From: JBFMCC01 sp034435275
GTDB lineage: Bacteria > Chloroflexota > Anaerolineae > Anaerolineales > Villigracilaceae
Direction: 5' to 3'
DNA: 29,802 nt
NCBI GenBank assembly: GCA_034435275.1
Contig: DAOTXP010000188.1
Coordinates: 1 to 29,802, forward strand
In this document: positions 1-6,320 of the stretch, piece after piece
How positions within the stretch are numbered: the first letter of the stretch is position 1
Layout of the letters: each line of letters opens with the position of its first letter
The notes under the pieces: generated by a model
Seen by the model: the letters and a program-made list of their open reading frames with translations, nothing else
Told to the model about the DNA's origin: nothing
Database searches by the model: none
Translations under genes and position numbers: made by a program

Positions 1-342
1 ATGGACGATGTGCTCGACTTCACCGGCGAGCAGTCGGCCATCGGCAAGCCCGTCGGGTCGGACCTCCTGCAAGGCCTGGTCACCCTGCCCGCCATTTACT
101 ACGCCGAATCCCATCCCGAAGACGACGACGTGCGCCTGCTCAAGGAAGGCGGCTGGGGCAACCAGGAACGCATGGAACGGCTGGTCGAATCCATCCGCGC
201 CAGCCTGGCCATCCAGCAGGCCACCGGGGAGGCCAGCCAGGCTATCAAGCGCGCCCTCGAATTACTCACGCCCTTCGATCCCTCCGCCGAGCGCGAGGCG
301 CTGGAGGGGCTGGCAAGGTACGTGGTGGATCGGAGAGTTTAA
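1..342 (+). CDS. Polyprenyl synthetase family protein, C-terminal part (5' end outside window)
   Basis: This is the end of a trans-isoprenyl diphosphate synthase, the enzyme family that condenses isopentenyl diphosphate with allylic diphosphates to make quinone side chains or other polyprenyl chains. The visible 113 residues begin at the second aspartate-rich motif (DDVLDFTG, residues 2-9 here), which binds Mg-diphosphate. They continue with the family pattern GKPVGSDLLQGLVTLPAIYY and an all-helical tail. Family members are usually about 300-350 residues, so roughly two thirds of the protein, including the first DDxxD motif, lies upstream. The ATG at the window edge is almost certainly internal. 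Chain length cannot be judged from this fragment. The next gene has its own promoter, so this gene probably ends a separate transcription unit. Confidence 0.88.
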   Translation: MDDVLDFTGEQSAIGKPVGSDLLQGLVTLPAIYYAESHPEDDDVRLLKEGGWGNQERMERLVESIRASLAIQQATGEASQAIKRALELLTPFDPSAEREALEGLARYVVDRRV

Positions 343-403
343 CCCCTGTCGCCCTCTCCCTTGGAGTGGGGATCAGAGGCGCGGTTGATTACACGCAAAA
401 TCC

Positions 404-432
404 TTGACGCCACCATTTGCGCGTGCTACAAT
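404..432 (+). promoter_or_regulatory. Sigma70-type promoter for the yceD-sigma factor unit
   Basis: TTGACG (404-409) and TACAAT (427-432) are separated by exactly 17 bases. A TG dinucleotide one base before the -10 box (424-425) gives an extended -10. The predicted start, about 7 bases downstream, leaves a short leader before the ATG at 463. It is the best-matching housekeeping promoter in the window. Confidence 0.8.
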
Positions 433-462
433 CGGCACACCCTCGCAAGGCGGATTCCCGCC

Positions 463-975
463 ATGACCAACCTCCGAAGACCGCTCCGGCTGAATGTCGG
501 CTTTATCGTCAGTCAGGAAGTCGGATACACACACGAATTCCCCTTCGACTATGAAAACATCCAGGTCGCGGATGATCTGGATTTACGTCATTTCCGCGGC
601 GCCGCCCACATCGGCCGCACCCAGCAGGGATTGCTCGTCACCGCACAATTCGAAGCCGAACTCGATCTCGAGTGCGCCCGCTGTCTGCGCATGTTCGAAC
701 AAACCGTCCGCTGGGAAATGACCGAGGTGTACGCGTTCAGCAAAAAGTCCGAGACCGACTCGGAACTGCTCCTCCCCGAAAGCATGCAGCTCGATCTTGC
801 GCCGCTCGTCCGCGACGACGCTCTGCTCCAGGTCCCCATCAACCCCATCTGCCGGCCCGATTGCAAAGGCCTGTGTCCTGTCTGCGGCCAAAATCTCAAC
901 CTGAAGGATTGCGGCCACCGCGCCGACGAAGGCGATTCCCCCTTCTCTGTTCTCAAAGACTTGCTCAAAAATTAA
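463..975 (+). CDS. yceD: DUF177 / YceD family protein
   Basis: The product has 170 residues, normal for the DUF177 (YceD) family. In E. coli yceD is linked to 23S rRNA accumulation and usually sits just before rpmF (ribosomal protein L32). The sequence shows the family's two-part cysteine arrangement: CARC around residues 71-74, and a C-terminal cluster (CRPDCKGLCPVCGQN, then DCGH) that looks like a metal-binding knuckle. The frame is open upstream of 463, but the ATG at 463 fits the family N-terminus and lies just downstream of a strong promoter. The following gene is a sigma factor 15 bases away, and no rpmF lies between them, which is unusual. The family assignment is firm; the molecular role is only that known for the family. 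Confidence 0.85.
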   Translation: MTNLRRPLRLNVGFIVSQEVGYTHEFPFDYENIQVADDLDLRHFRGAAHIGRTQQGLLVTAQFEAELDLECARCLRMFEQTVRWEMTEVYAFSKKSETDSELLLPESMQLDLAPLVRDDALLQVPINPICRPDCKGLCPVCGQNLNLKDCGHRADEGDSPFSVLKDLLKN

Positions 976-990
976 CCCGCGGAGACTGCC

Positions 991-2166
991 GTGGCTCCTG
1001 CCGCCCGCCAGAAACGTCACCAGGTCGCGCTCGAGATGCTGCTCGAACGAGCCGGCGTGCAAGGGTACCTGACCACCGACGACCTGATGGAAGCCTACCC
1101 AGACACTTCGCGCGATGCAGAACGATTAACCGTTCTGCTGTCTGCCCTGCGACGACGCGGCGTGGATGTGCTCGATCCCGACGAAGAACCCGCGTCGGAC
1201 TCCCCCGCGGCCGATCCCATTTTCTATGGCGATCCCTCCCCTCGCGACAGCACGCTCGTTGGTGACGATCCCATTGGCCTGTATCTCAAGGAAATGTCGC
1301 GCGTGCCTTTGCTCTCAACGGAAGAGGAACTGGCCATCGCGATTCGCATCGAAAAGGGACGCGCCGCCCGCAAGAAATATCAGAGCCTTGCGGGGCACAA
1401 GTCCTCCGCCCTGCGCCGCAAACTGGATCCGCTCATCGAAGACGCGCAACGGGCGCGCGAACATCTCATCAAAGCCAACACGCGGCTGGTGGTGAGCATC
1501 GCCAAACGCTACATGGGACGCGGCGTTGCCTTCCTCGATCTCATTCAAGAGGGAAATCTTGGCTTGATGAAAGCTGTCGAGAAATATGATTACAAACGCG
1601 GCTTCCGCTTCTCCACCTACGCTACGTGGTGGATCCGCCAGACGATCACGCGCGCCCTCGCCGACCAGGCGCGCACGATTCGCATCCCCGTCCACATGAC
1701 AGACCGCATCCGCCAGTTGTATAAAGCCAACCACGATCTGGAGCAAAAATTGGGACGGCAGCCAACCGTGGAGGAGATTGCCGCCGCGCTCGGAATGGCC
1801 GTCCGCAAATTGCAATGGATCATGAAAGTCTCGTGGGTGCCGCTCTCGCTGGAAAGTCCCATTGGGGACGATGAGGATTCCGAACTTGGTCACTTTATCG
1901 AAGACGAGTTGAGTCCCACGCCGATGCAGAGCGCTTACCAGTCCATGCTCAAGGAAAAAATGGAGGAGGTGCTTTCTTCCCTGTCGCCGCGCGAGGCACG
2001 CGTCCTGCGCCTGCGCTTCGGCCTGGACGACGGCAACATGTACACGTTGGAGGAAGTTGGCCAGAAGTTCGGGTTGACGCGTGAGCGCATCCGCCAAATT
2101 GAAGGTCGCGCCTTGAGACGCTTGCGTCACCCGCGGCGGGCAAGGGAGCTGAAGGAATATCTGTAA
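991..2166 (+). CDS. RNA polymerase sigma factor, sigma70 family (RpoD/SigA type)
   Basis: This 391-residue sigma factor directs RNA polymerase to promoters. Domains in order: a region 1.1-like helical segment (about 8-65), an acidic linker, region 1.2 (DPIGLYLKEMSRVPLLSTEE, from about residue 92), region 2 with core-binding and -10-melting elements (ANTRLVVSIAKRYMGRG; FSTYATWWIRQTITRALADQ), region 3 (GRQPTVEEIAAALGM) and region 4 with the -35 helix-turn-helix (TLEEVGQKFGLTRERIRQIE). A full region 1.1 and well-kept regions 2 and 4 point to a primary (group 1) or closely related group 2 factor. The start is GTG at 991, with a GGAGA-like ribosome site just upstream. Whether it is the only housekeeping sigma of the organism cannot be told here. 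Confidence 0.93.
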   Translation: MAPAARQKRHQVALEMLLERAGVQGYLTTDDLMEAYPDTSRDAERLTVLLSALRRRGVDVLDPDEEPASDSPAADPIFYGDPSPRDSTLVGDDPIGLYLKEMSRVPLLSTEEELAIAIRIEKGRAARKKYQSLAGHKSSALRRKLDPLIEDAQRAREHLIKANTRLVVSIAKRYMGRGVAFLDLIQEGNLGLMKAVEKYDYKRGFRFSTYATWWIRQTITRALADQARTIRIPVHMTDRIRQLYKANHDLEQKLGRQPTVEEIAAALGMAVRKLQWIMKVSWVPLSLESPIGDDEDSELGHFIEDELSPTPMQSAYQSMLKEKMEEVLSSLSPREARVLRLRFGLDDGNMYTLEEVGQKFGLTRERIRQIEGRALRRLRHPRRARELKEYL

Positions 2167-2178
2167 CGGGGAGGGAAT

Positions 2179-2532
2179 ATGCCGATCTCAAGCGCCAAAA
2201 CCAAGCGGGTTCCAAAAGAGGGTTGTTTTTTCACAGGATTACGAATTCTCGCAGTTCTTGCCAAAATTCTCGGCGGGCTGATGCTCATCGGCGGGATGGT
2301 TGGGACGATCATTACCCTAATCAAATCTGCGCCGGATATCATCTCCGGCGTGCAATACTTGGACCAAGGGCTTGCCCTATTCGTGCTCACCCTGATCGCC
2401 ACCTATTTTGGCGTCTTCGCCGGGCTGGGTTGTCTGGGACTGATCGTCATCGGATTCGGATTTCTATTGGATTTCCTTTCATCGGAACCTGGCAGGGAAC
2501 AGCCCATTGACAAACCCTCCGCCTCGGCCTAA
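2179..2532 (+). CDS. Small membrane protein of unknown function
   Basis: I do not recognise this 117-residue protein. It has a basic N-terminus (residues 1-14), then two long hydrophobic stretches (about 20-50 and 63-100) rich in Gly, Leu and Ile. The second is long enough for one long or two short membrane spans. A polar tail follows (SSEPGREQPIDKPSASA). It starts 12 bases after the sigma-factor stop with a clear GGGGAGGG ribosome site, so it is probably co-transcribed with that gene and ends the unit, since an intrinsic terminator lies 117 bases downstream. No catalytic motif is visible. A link to sigma-factor function is possible only by position. Confidence 0.7.
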   Translation: MPISSAKTKRVPKEGCFFTGLRILAVLAKILGGLMLIGGMVGTIITLIKSAPDIISGVQYLDQGLALFVLTLIATYFGVFAGLGCLGLIVIGFGFLLDFLSSEPGREQPIDKPSASA

Positions 2533-2542
2533 AATTGCGCCC

Positions 2543-2626
2543 ATGAACACTCCCTTCAACACGACGGTGCGAATGACCATGTCCATGCCTATGGAAATGT
2601 TTCTCCGCGCCTGGATGGCACGTTAG
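2543..2626 (+). CDS. Possible 27-residue methionine-rich micropeptide
   Basis: A 28-codon frame lies between the membrane-protein stop and the terminator. It would encode a peptide with 7 methionines in 27 residues, including the alternating MTMSMPMEM run (residues 11-19). No convincing ribosome site precedes the ATG, so it may simply be 3' untranslated sequence. It is listed because of the striking composition and because the terminator follows it by only 22 bases. Confidence 0.2.
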   Translation: MNTPFNTTVRMTMSMPMEMFLRAWMAR

Positions 2627-2648
2627 GATACTGTACCTGAACGATACG

Positions 2649-2680
2649 GGCTGTCCATGTTTGCGGACAGCCTTTTTGTT
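2649..2680 (+). terminator. Intrinsic terminator after the yceD-sigma unit
   Basis: An 8-bp perfect stem (GGCTGTCC 2649-2656 with GGACAGCC 2665-2672) with an 8-base loop is followed immediately by TTTTTGTTTG, a standard rho-independent layout. Confidence 0.85.
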
Positions 2681-2716
2681 TGTAAATTGCTTTGTTGCAA
2701 ACATTCATCATTCCAT

Positions 2717-2799
2717 CGCCCTGAGCGAAGCGCAGCAGAGACGAAGGGCGGTTGATCAGCCGCCTGTGCTTTGTCTTCGGCCCTTCGGCAGGTTCAGGG
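2717..2799. repeat. Intergenic inverted-repeat element (CCCTGAGCGAAG...CGAAGGG type)
   Basis: The first part folds on itself: CGCCCT (2717-2722) with AGGGCG (2745-2750), enclosing GAGCGAAGCGCAGCAGAG. The second part (2781-2799, CCCTTCGGCAGGTTCAGGG) is approximately the reverse complement of the first (CCCTGA...CGAAGGG). Sequences of this kind occur as dispersed intergenic repeats in many bacterial genomes. The copy number in this genome is unknown. Confidence 0.5.
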
Positions 2800-2860
2800 C
2801 CTCCGCTCGGCGCGGTGCTGGAAATGATGGCACCAGAGCGTTTGTAAATACAAATCTGAC

Positions 2861-2907
2861 CGCGGAGACACAGAGATCGCGGAGATTTCAAAATGGTTTT
2901 CTCTGCA
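2861..2907. repeat. CGCGGAGA short-unit repeat with imperfect hairpin
   Basis: CGCGGAGA (2861-2868), CACAGAGA (2869-2876) and CGCGGAGA (2878-2885) form a near-tandem run. It is followed by an inverted partner (TTTTCTCTGC, 2898-2907) that can pair imperfectly with GCGGAGATTT. It resembles dispersed 'GCGGAGACGCAGAG' repeats known from many environmental bacteria. It sits directly upstream of metG and would lie in that gene's leader. Confidence 0.45.
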
Positions 2908-2929
2908 GTGAAAGAATCTGGAGGCACGA

Positions 2930-4744
2930 ATGCCCGAAAACATTCTCATCGCCATTGCCTGGCCCTATGCCAACGCCGAAATCCACGTTGGGAATATCAC
3001 TGGTTCGCATCTGCCCGGTGACATCGTCGCGCGTTATCACCGTCTCAAAGGGAATAACGTCCTCATGGTCAGCGGCACGGATTCGCACGGCACACCCATC
3101 ACCATCGCGGCGGACAAGGAGGGCAAGCCCGTCGAGGAGGTATACAAGAAATATCACGATGGATTCCTTGAATTATTCAAGGGATATGGCATTGCGTACG
3201 ATCTCTTCACGTCAACGCACACCGAAAACCATTTCAAGGTGTCGCAGGCGATCTTTCTTGCGTTGCGGAGAAACGGCTATGTGTTCAAGCAAACTTCCAA
3301 ACAGTGGTATTCCCCTGGCGCGAATCGCTTCCTGCCCGATCGTTACGTGGAAGGGACATGCTACATCTGCGGTTTCGAGGGGGCGCGCTCCGATCAATGC
3401 GACAACTGTGGAAATGTGCTCGAGGCGGAGAAGCTGATCAACCCGCGCGCCAAGACAGGCGACGGCAAACTCGAATTACACGAGACCGAGCATTTTTATC
3501 TCGACCTCTCGAAGCTCGAACCCGATGTCAAGAAGTTCCTGCAGGATCGCTCCGACCATCTGCGCGATACCGTGCTGGGGGAGTCGCTGGCGAAGATCGA
3601 ATCGGAGGGACTCAAACCGCGCTCCATCACGCGCGACCTCGAATGGGGCATCCCCGTCCCTGTGGAGGAGGCCGGGTGGGAAACGAAGAAGCTCTACGTG
3701 TGGTTCGAAGCGGTCATCGGCTACCTCTCCGCGGCCATCGAGTGGGCGCAGATATCGGGTCGGAAGGACGCGTGGCGCGAGTGGTGGACAAATCCCAGGG
3801 CGCGTCAATTCTATTTCATCGGCAAGGACAACATCTTCTTCCACTGTTCCCAGTGGCCTGCACAACTCATGGGCGCAGGCAGCGCGTTCATGGAAATCTT
3901 CGCGGGAGAGGAAGTCCCGTTGACCCTGCCCTATGACGTGCCCGCCAACCAGTTCATGAATCTCGAAAGCCAAAAGATCAGCGGCTCACGCAATTGGGCC
4001 GTGTGGGGACGCGACGCCCTGGCGCGCTACGACCCCGACGCGTTGCGATACTACTTGACGGTCAACATGCCCGAGAACAAGGACAGCGACTGGGACTGGG
4101 CCGAGTTCGTGGCGCGCAACAACAACGAATTGGTGGCGACGTGGGGCAATCTTGCCAACCGCGTGCTGTCGTTCTGCTACAAACACTGGGAGGAACACGT
4201 GCCGGACGTGGACCCGACTTCGTTGCGCGAGGGCGATAGGCAGTTGCTGGACGCCATCGAAAATGGATTCAATGTCGTCGGCGCGGAACTCGAAGCCGTG
4301 CGCCTGCGTTCGGCATTGGGCGAAGCGATGAAACTCGCCACCGCGGTAAACGTGTATCTGGATGTCAACGCACCGTGGAGTGCAGTAAAGACAGATAAAG
4401 CGGGCGCGGCAAAGACCATCTACACTGCTCTGCGCGCCATCGACTCGCTCAAGGTGATATTCGCCCCCTTCCTGCCCTTCACCTGCGAGAGACTGCATGC
4501 CTTCCTCGGGTACGAGGCTCCGCTTTTCGGCGAGCAATACACCGAGACCGTTAACGACTCGCTTGGGGATCATACAGTGTTACGCTACAAATCCATCGCG
4601 CTGAGCGGAGCCGCAGGCGAAGTCAAAGCACCGTGGAGGCCCAGCGAATTAAAGCCGGGGCAGAGGCTGAATCAGCCAAGCCCGCTGTTTAAGAAGCTGG
4701 AGGAGAGTGTGGCGGCTGAAGAGAGGGCAAGACTGGGTAAGTGA
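2930..4744 (+). CDS. metG: Methionyl-tRNA synthetase
   Basis: The 604-residue class I synthetase charges tRNA-Met with methionine in the cytoplasm. The HIGH-type signature is AEIHVGN (H19-N22). A four-cysteine zinc insert (CYICGF...CDNCG) follows the catalytic first half. The KMSKS loop reads KISGSRNW (K349-W356), so the usual second lysine is glycine; the RNW continuation recalls archaeal-type MetRS. The helical anticodon-binding domain fills the last ~220 residues. The protein stops at that domain, without the C-terminal EMAP/Trbp111 tRNA-binding extension found in many bacterial MetRS. The ATG has a good TGGAGG ribosome site 5 bases upstream. The gene appears monocistronic: repeats and a terminator lie before it, and an 18-bp hairpin begins inside its stop codon. 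Confidence 0.96.
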   Translation: MPENILIAIAWPYANAEIHVGNITGSHLPGDIVARYHRLKGNNVLMVSGTDSHGTPITIAADKEGKPVEEVYKKYHDGFLELFKGYGIAYDLFTSTHTENHFKVSQAIFLALRRNGYVFKQTSKQWYSPGANRFLPDRYVEGTCYICGFEGARSDQCDNCGNVLEAEKLINPRAKTGDGKLELHETEHFYLDLSKLEPDVKKFLQDRSDHLRDTVLGESLAKIESEGLKPRSITRDLEWGIPVPVEEAGWETKKLYVWFEAVIGYLSAAIEWAQISGRKDAWREWWTNPRARQFYFIGKDNIFFHCSQWPAQLMGAGSAFMEIFAGEEVPLTLPYDVPANQFMNLESQKISGSRNWAVWGRDALARYDPDALRYYLTVNMPENKDSDWDWAEFVARNNNELVATWGNLANRVLSFCYKHWEEHVPDVDPTSLREGDRQLLDAIENGFNVVGAELEAVRLRSALGEAMKLATAVNVYLDVNAPWSAVKTDKAGAAKTIYTALRAIDSLKVIFAPFLPFTCERLHAFLGYEAPLFGEQYTETVNDSLGDHTVLRYKSIALSGAAGEVKAPWRPSELKPGQRLNQPSPLFKKLEESVAAEERARLGK

Positions 4745-4784
4745 ACAGGAAATCGGATGTCCAAATGACATCCGATTTCCTGTT
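4744..4784 (+). terminator. Perfect 18-bp hairpin beginning in the metG stop codon
   Basis: The left arm 4744-4761 and right arm 4767-4784 are perfectly complementary (AACAGGAAATCGGATGTC type), with a 5-base loop CAAAT. The first stem base is the last A of the metG TGA. There is no run of T after the right arm on either strand, so it may be a terminator lacking a U-tract or an mRNA 3'-end stability hairpin. Confidence 0.6.
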
Positions 4785-4879
4785 ATCCTACAAGCCTGCC
4801 CGGGCCCGCTGAAGAGTGCCCGAAGCAAAACACTTAGTTTCGTTTAAGATTCAAACTCCACTTTCGCCGCAGATTAATC

Positions 4880-4885
4880 TATAAT
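4880..4885 (+). promoter_or_regulatory. -10 box for the 160-residue secreted protein gene
   Basis: A perfect TATAAT lies 24 bases before the ATG at 4910, leaving room for a short leader with the AAGGAG ribosome site (4900-4905). No good -35 box is seen at 16-18 bases, so confidence is moderate. Confidence 0.5.
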
Positions 4886-4909
4886 CCGCTCCACCTTATA
4901 AGGAGAACA

Positions 4910-5392
4910 ATGCGGCGAGTAAAAGCAAACGGGCTGATTTACAAATATGTATCTTTTGTCCTGGCGGCAGTCTTTTCTGTCATGATTACTTCACCCAACT
5001 CGATCCATCGCGCCAAATCGGAATGCCCCGCGCCATCCGACCAAACAGTCGTGCGATGGAAGGACATGTACTGGTTTCCCTGCCAACATTCCTGGAACGG
5101 GATCTGTCTCTGGCCGATACGCCGCAAACATATCACCTATAAAGTCACGGTACACGAAGGCATTCCCTGGCGCGACGAAAACGGCCTGGCTGTCGCGGTC
5201 GCCGGTGGAATCAAAAGGGATTGGACCGTATACGATGCAACCGCCTGGAATTCGCTTATAAATCATCCCACCTCAAGAAGCAGGTTCCAGGATTATGAAC
5301 CCATTGCCGAGAACGAATTCGTCGTGCTCGTTGAAACAAGATACAGGATGTTCAACAACGTCGAAGACACGCTTCGGATCTGCACACAATAA
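4910..5392 (+). CDS. Secreted or membrane-anchored protein of unknown function
   Basis: This 160-residue protein is not a family I recognise. A basic start (MRRVKANG) followed by a hydrophobic segment (about residues 10-27, ending before SPNSIHRAKS) looks like a signal peptide or anchor, so the rest probably acts outside the membrane. The mature part holds three cysteines (in KSECPAP, WFPCQHS, NGICLWP), many aromatic residues and a C-terminal Cys (RICTQ). This would allow two disulphides. The AAGGAG ribosome site and the TATAAT upstream support expression. The stop is 18 bases before the nucleosidase gene, so the two may be co-transcribed. The central part, including GIPWRDENGLAVAV, gives no enzyme signature. 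Confidence 0.65.
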   Translation: MRRVKANGLIYKYVSFVLAAVFSVMITSPNSIHRAKSECPAPSDQTVVRWKDMYWFPCQHSWNGICLWPIRRKHITYKVTVHEGIPWRDENGLAVAVAGGIKRDWTVYDATAWNSLINHPTSRSRFQDYEPIAENEFVVLVETRYRMFNNVEDTLRICTQ

Positions 5393-5410
5393 TCCTTCAG
5401 GATCCCTCCC

Positions 5411-6175
5411 ATGAAAATCGGCATCATCGGCGCAATGGACCAGGAACTCGTCCCCATTCGGGGCATCGTCCAGAACCTGGAACGACACGAAAAAGGCAGG
5501 CGCGCCTTCTGGCACGGCAGGTCGCACGGACACGACATCTACCTGACCCGCTGTGACCCGGGCAAAGTCAACGCGGCACTGGCGGCCCAGCAGGTGATTG
5601 ACTATTTTTCCGTAGATGCCATCTTCAACATGGGCAGTTCGGGCGCGCTCGACCCGCGGCTGGAAGTGGGCGACCTGGTCGTTGCGACCGAACTGATCCA
5701 GCACGATTTCGATGTCACCGATTGGGGCTTGAAACCTGGCGAATTGCTTTTCGACATTGTCATGGAGGGCAGCACGGGACGCATGCAATTCCGATCCCAG
5801 CAGATATTCCACGCGCACGCGGGACTTGCCCAAATGGCAACGGACATTGCTCAAAGCATCGAACTCGTCCCGCTTAACAGTCGCACCCCCAAGACCTACG
5901 CGGGCCGCCTCCTCAGCGGTGACCAGTTCATCAGCCAGGTCGAAAAAGCCCGAGACCTCTGGAATACCCACCAAGCACTATGTACAGACATGGAGTCCGC
6001 CGCCATTGCCCATGCGTGCGAAGTCAACGGGACTCCACTGCTTTGCATCCGCGCCATCTCGGATAAGGCGGATCACTCCGCCGTTGTATCCTTCAAAGAC
6101 TTTCTGGGAGAAGCCACCTCCAATTACGGACGGATTTTCGAGATCGCTTTTCAGCGGATTGGGGATGTGCTTTGA
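5411..6175 (+). CDS. mtnN: 5'-methylthioadenosine/S-adenosylhomocysteine nucleosidase
   Basis: The 254-residue PNP/UDP-phosphorylase-family enzyme hydrolyses methylthioadenosine and S-adenosylhomocysteine to adenine and a thioribose derivative, recycling products of SAM use. The N-terminus MKIGIIGAMDQE keeps the catalytic/ribose-binding Glu at position 12, as in E. coli MTAN. MGSSGA matches the nucleoside-binding loop, and AGRLLSGDQFI and TDMESAAIAHACE are the substrate-contacting segments. AISDKAD carries the catalytic Asp. An insertion around residues 115-155 makes it slightly longer than the typical ~230 residues. A second, diverged nucleosidase is encoded elsewhere in the window on the other strand. 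The ribosome site (AGGATCC region) is modest. Specificity within the family (MTA, SAH or futalosine-type) is inferred. Confidence 0.85.
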   Translation: MKIGIIGAMDQELVPIRGIVQNLERHEKGRRAFWHGRSHGHDIYLTRCDPGKVNAALAAQQVIDYFSVDAIFNMGSSGALDPRLEVGDLVVATELIQHDFDVTDWGLKPGELLFDIVMEGSTGRMQFRSQQIFHAHAGLAQMATDIAQSIELVPLNSRTPKTYAGRLLSGDQFISQVEKARDLWNTHQALCTDMESAAIAHACEVNGTPLLCIRAISDKADHSAVVSFKDFLGEATSNYGRIFEIAFQRIGDVL

Positions 6176-6242
6176 GAGTGCGTCTCGCTGTCGACAAGTG
6201 TCTCTCGGCATATTCGTCTGGTCGTTGCAAACAGGGCGGGGG

Positions 6243-6270
6243 TTGAAATTCAGCAGAAAAGTGCTAAACT
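6243..6270 (+). promoter_or_regulatory. Probable promoter of the lipoprotein gene
   Basis: TTGAAA (6243-6248) and TAAACT (6265-6270) are spaced by 16 bases. The predicted start falls about 45 bases before the ATG, which has an AAAGG ribosome site at about 6310-6314. Confidence 0.55.
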
Positions 6271-6320
6271 GATCTTGGGGAAAGGAAATCAAAAGTTGAC
6301 ATTTTGTAGAAAGGCATAAC

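Larger units (their letters stand above)
2533..2929. other. Gene-poor intergenic region (397 bases)
   Basis: It holds the possible methionine-rich micropeptide, the terminator, an inverted-repeat element (2717-2799), the inverted pair TTTGTA-AA-TACAAA (2841-2854) that could be an operator, a CGCGGAGA-type repeat (2861-2907), and the GGAGG ribosome site of metG (2920-2924). No convincing promoter for metG and no RNA gene were recognised. Confidence 0.6.

Noticed and set aside
2533..2929. Possible T-box or SAM riboswitch before metG
   Set aside because: No T-box sequence or SAM-riboswitch core was recognised; the structure present is explained by a terminator and dispersed repeats.
3986..4573. 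Long open frame on the minus strand inside metG
   Set aside because: It is antisense to the well-supported MetRS coding sequence, has no family pattern, and is the mirror of high-GC codon use.
6296..6301. Perfect TTGACA upstream of the lipoprotein gene
   Set aside because: No -10 box lies 16-18 bases downstream before the ATG; the pair TTGAAA/TAAACT just upstream is better placed.
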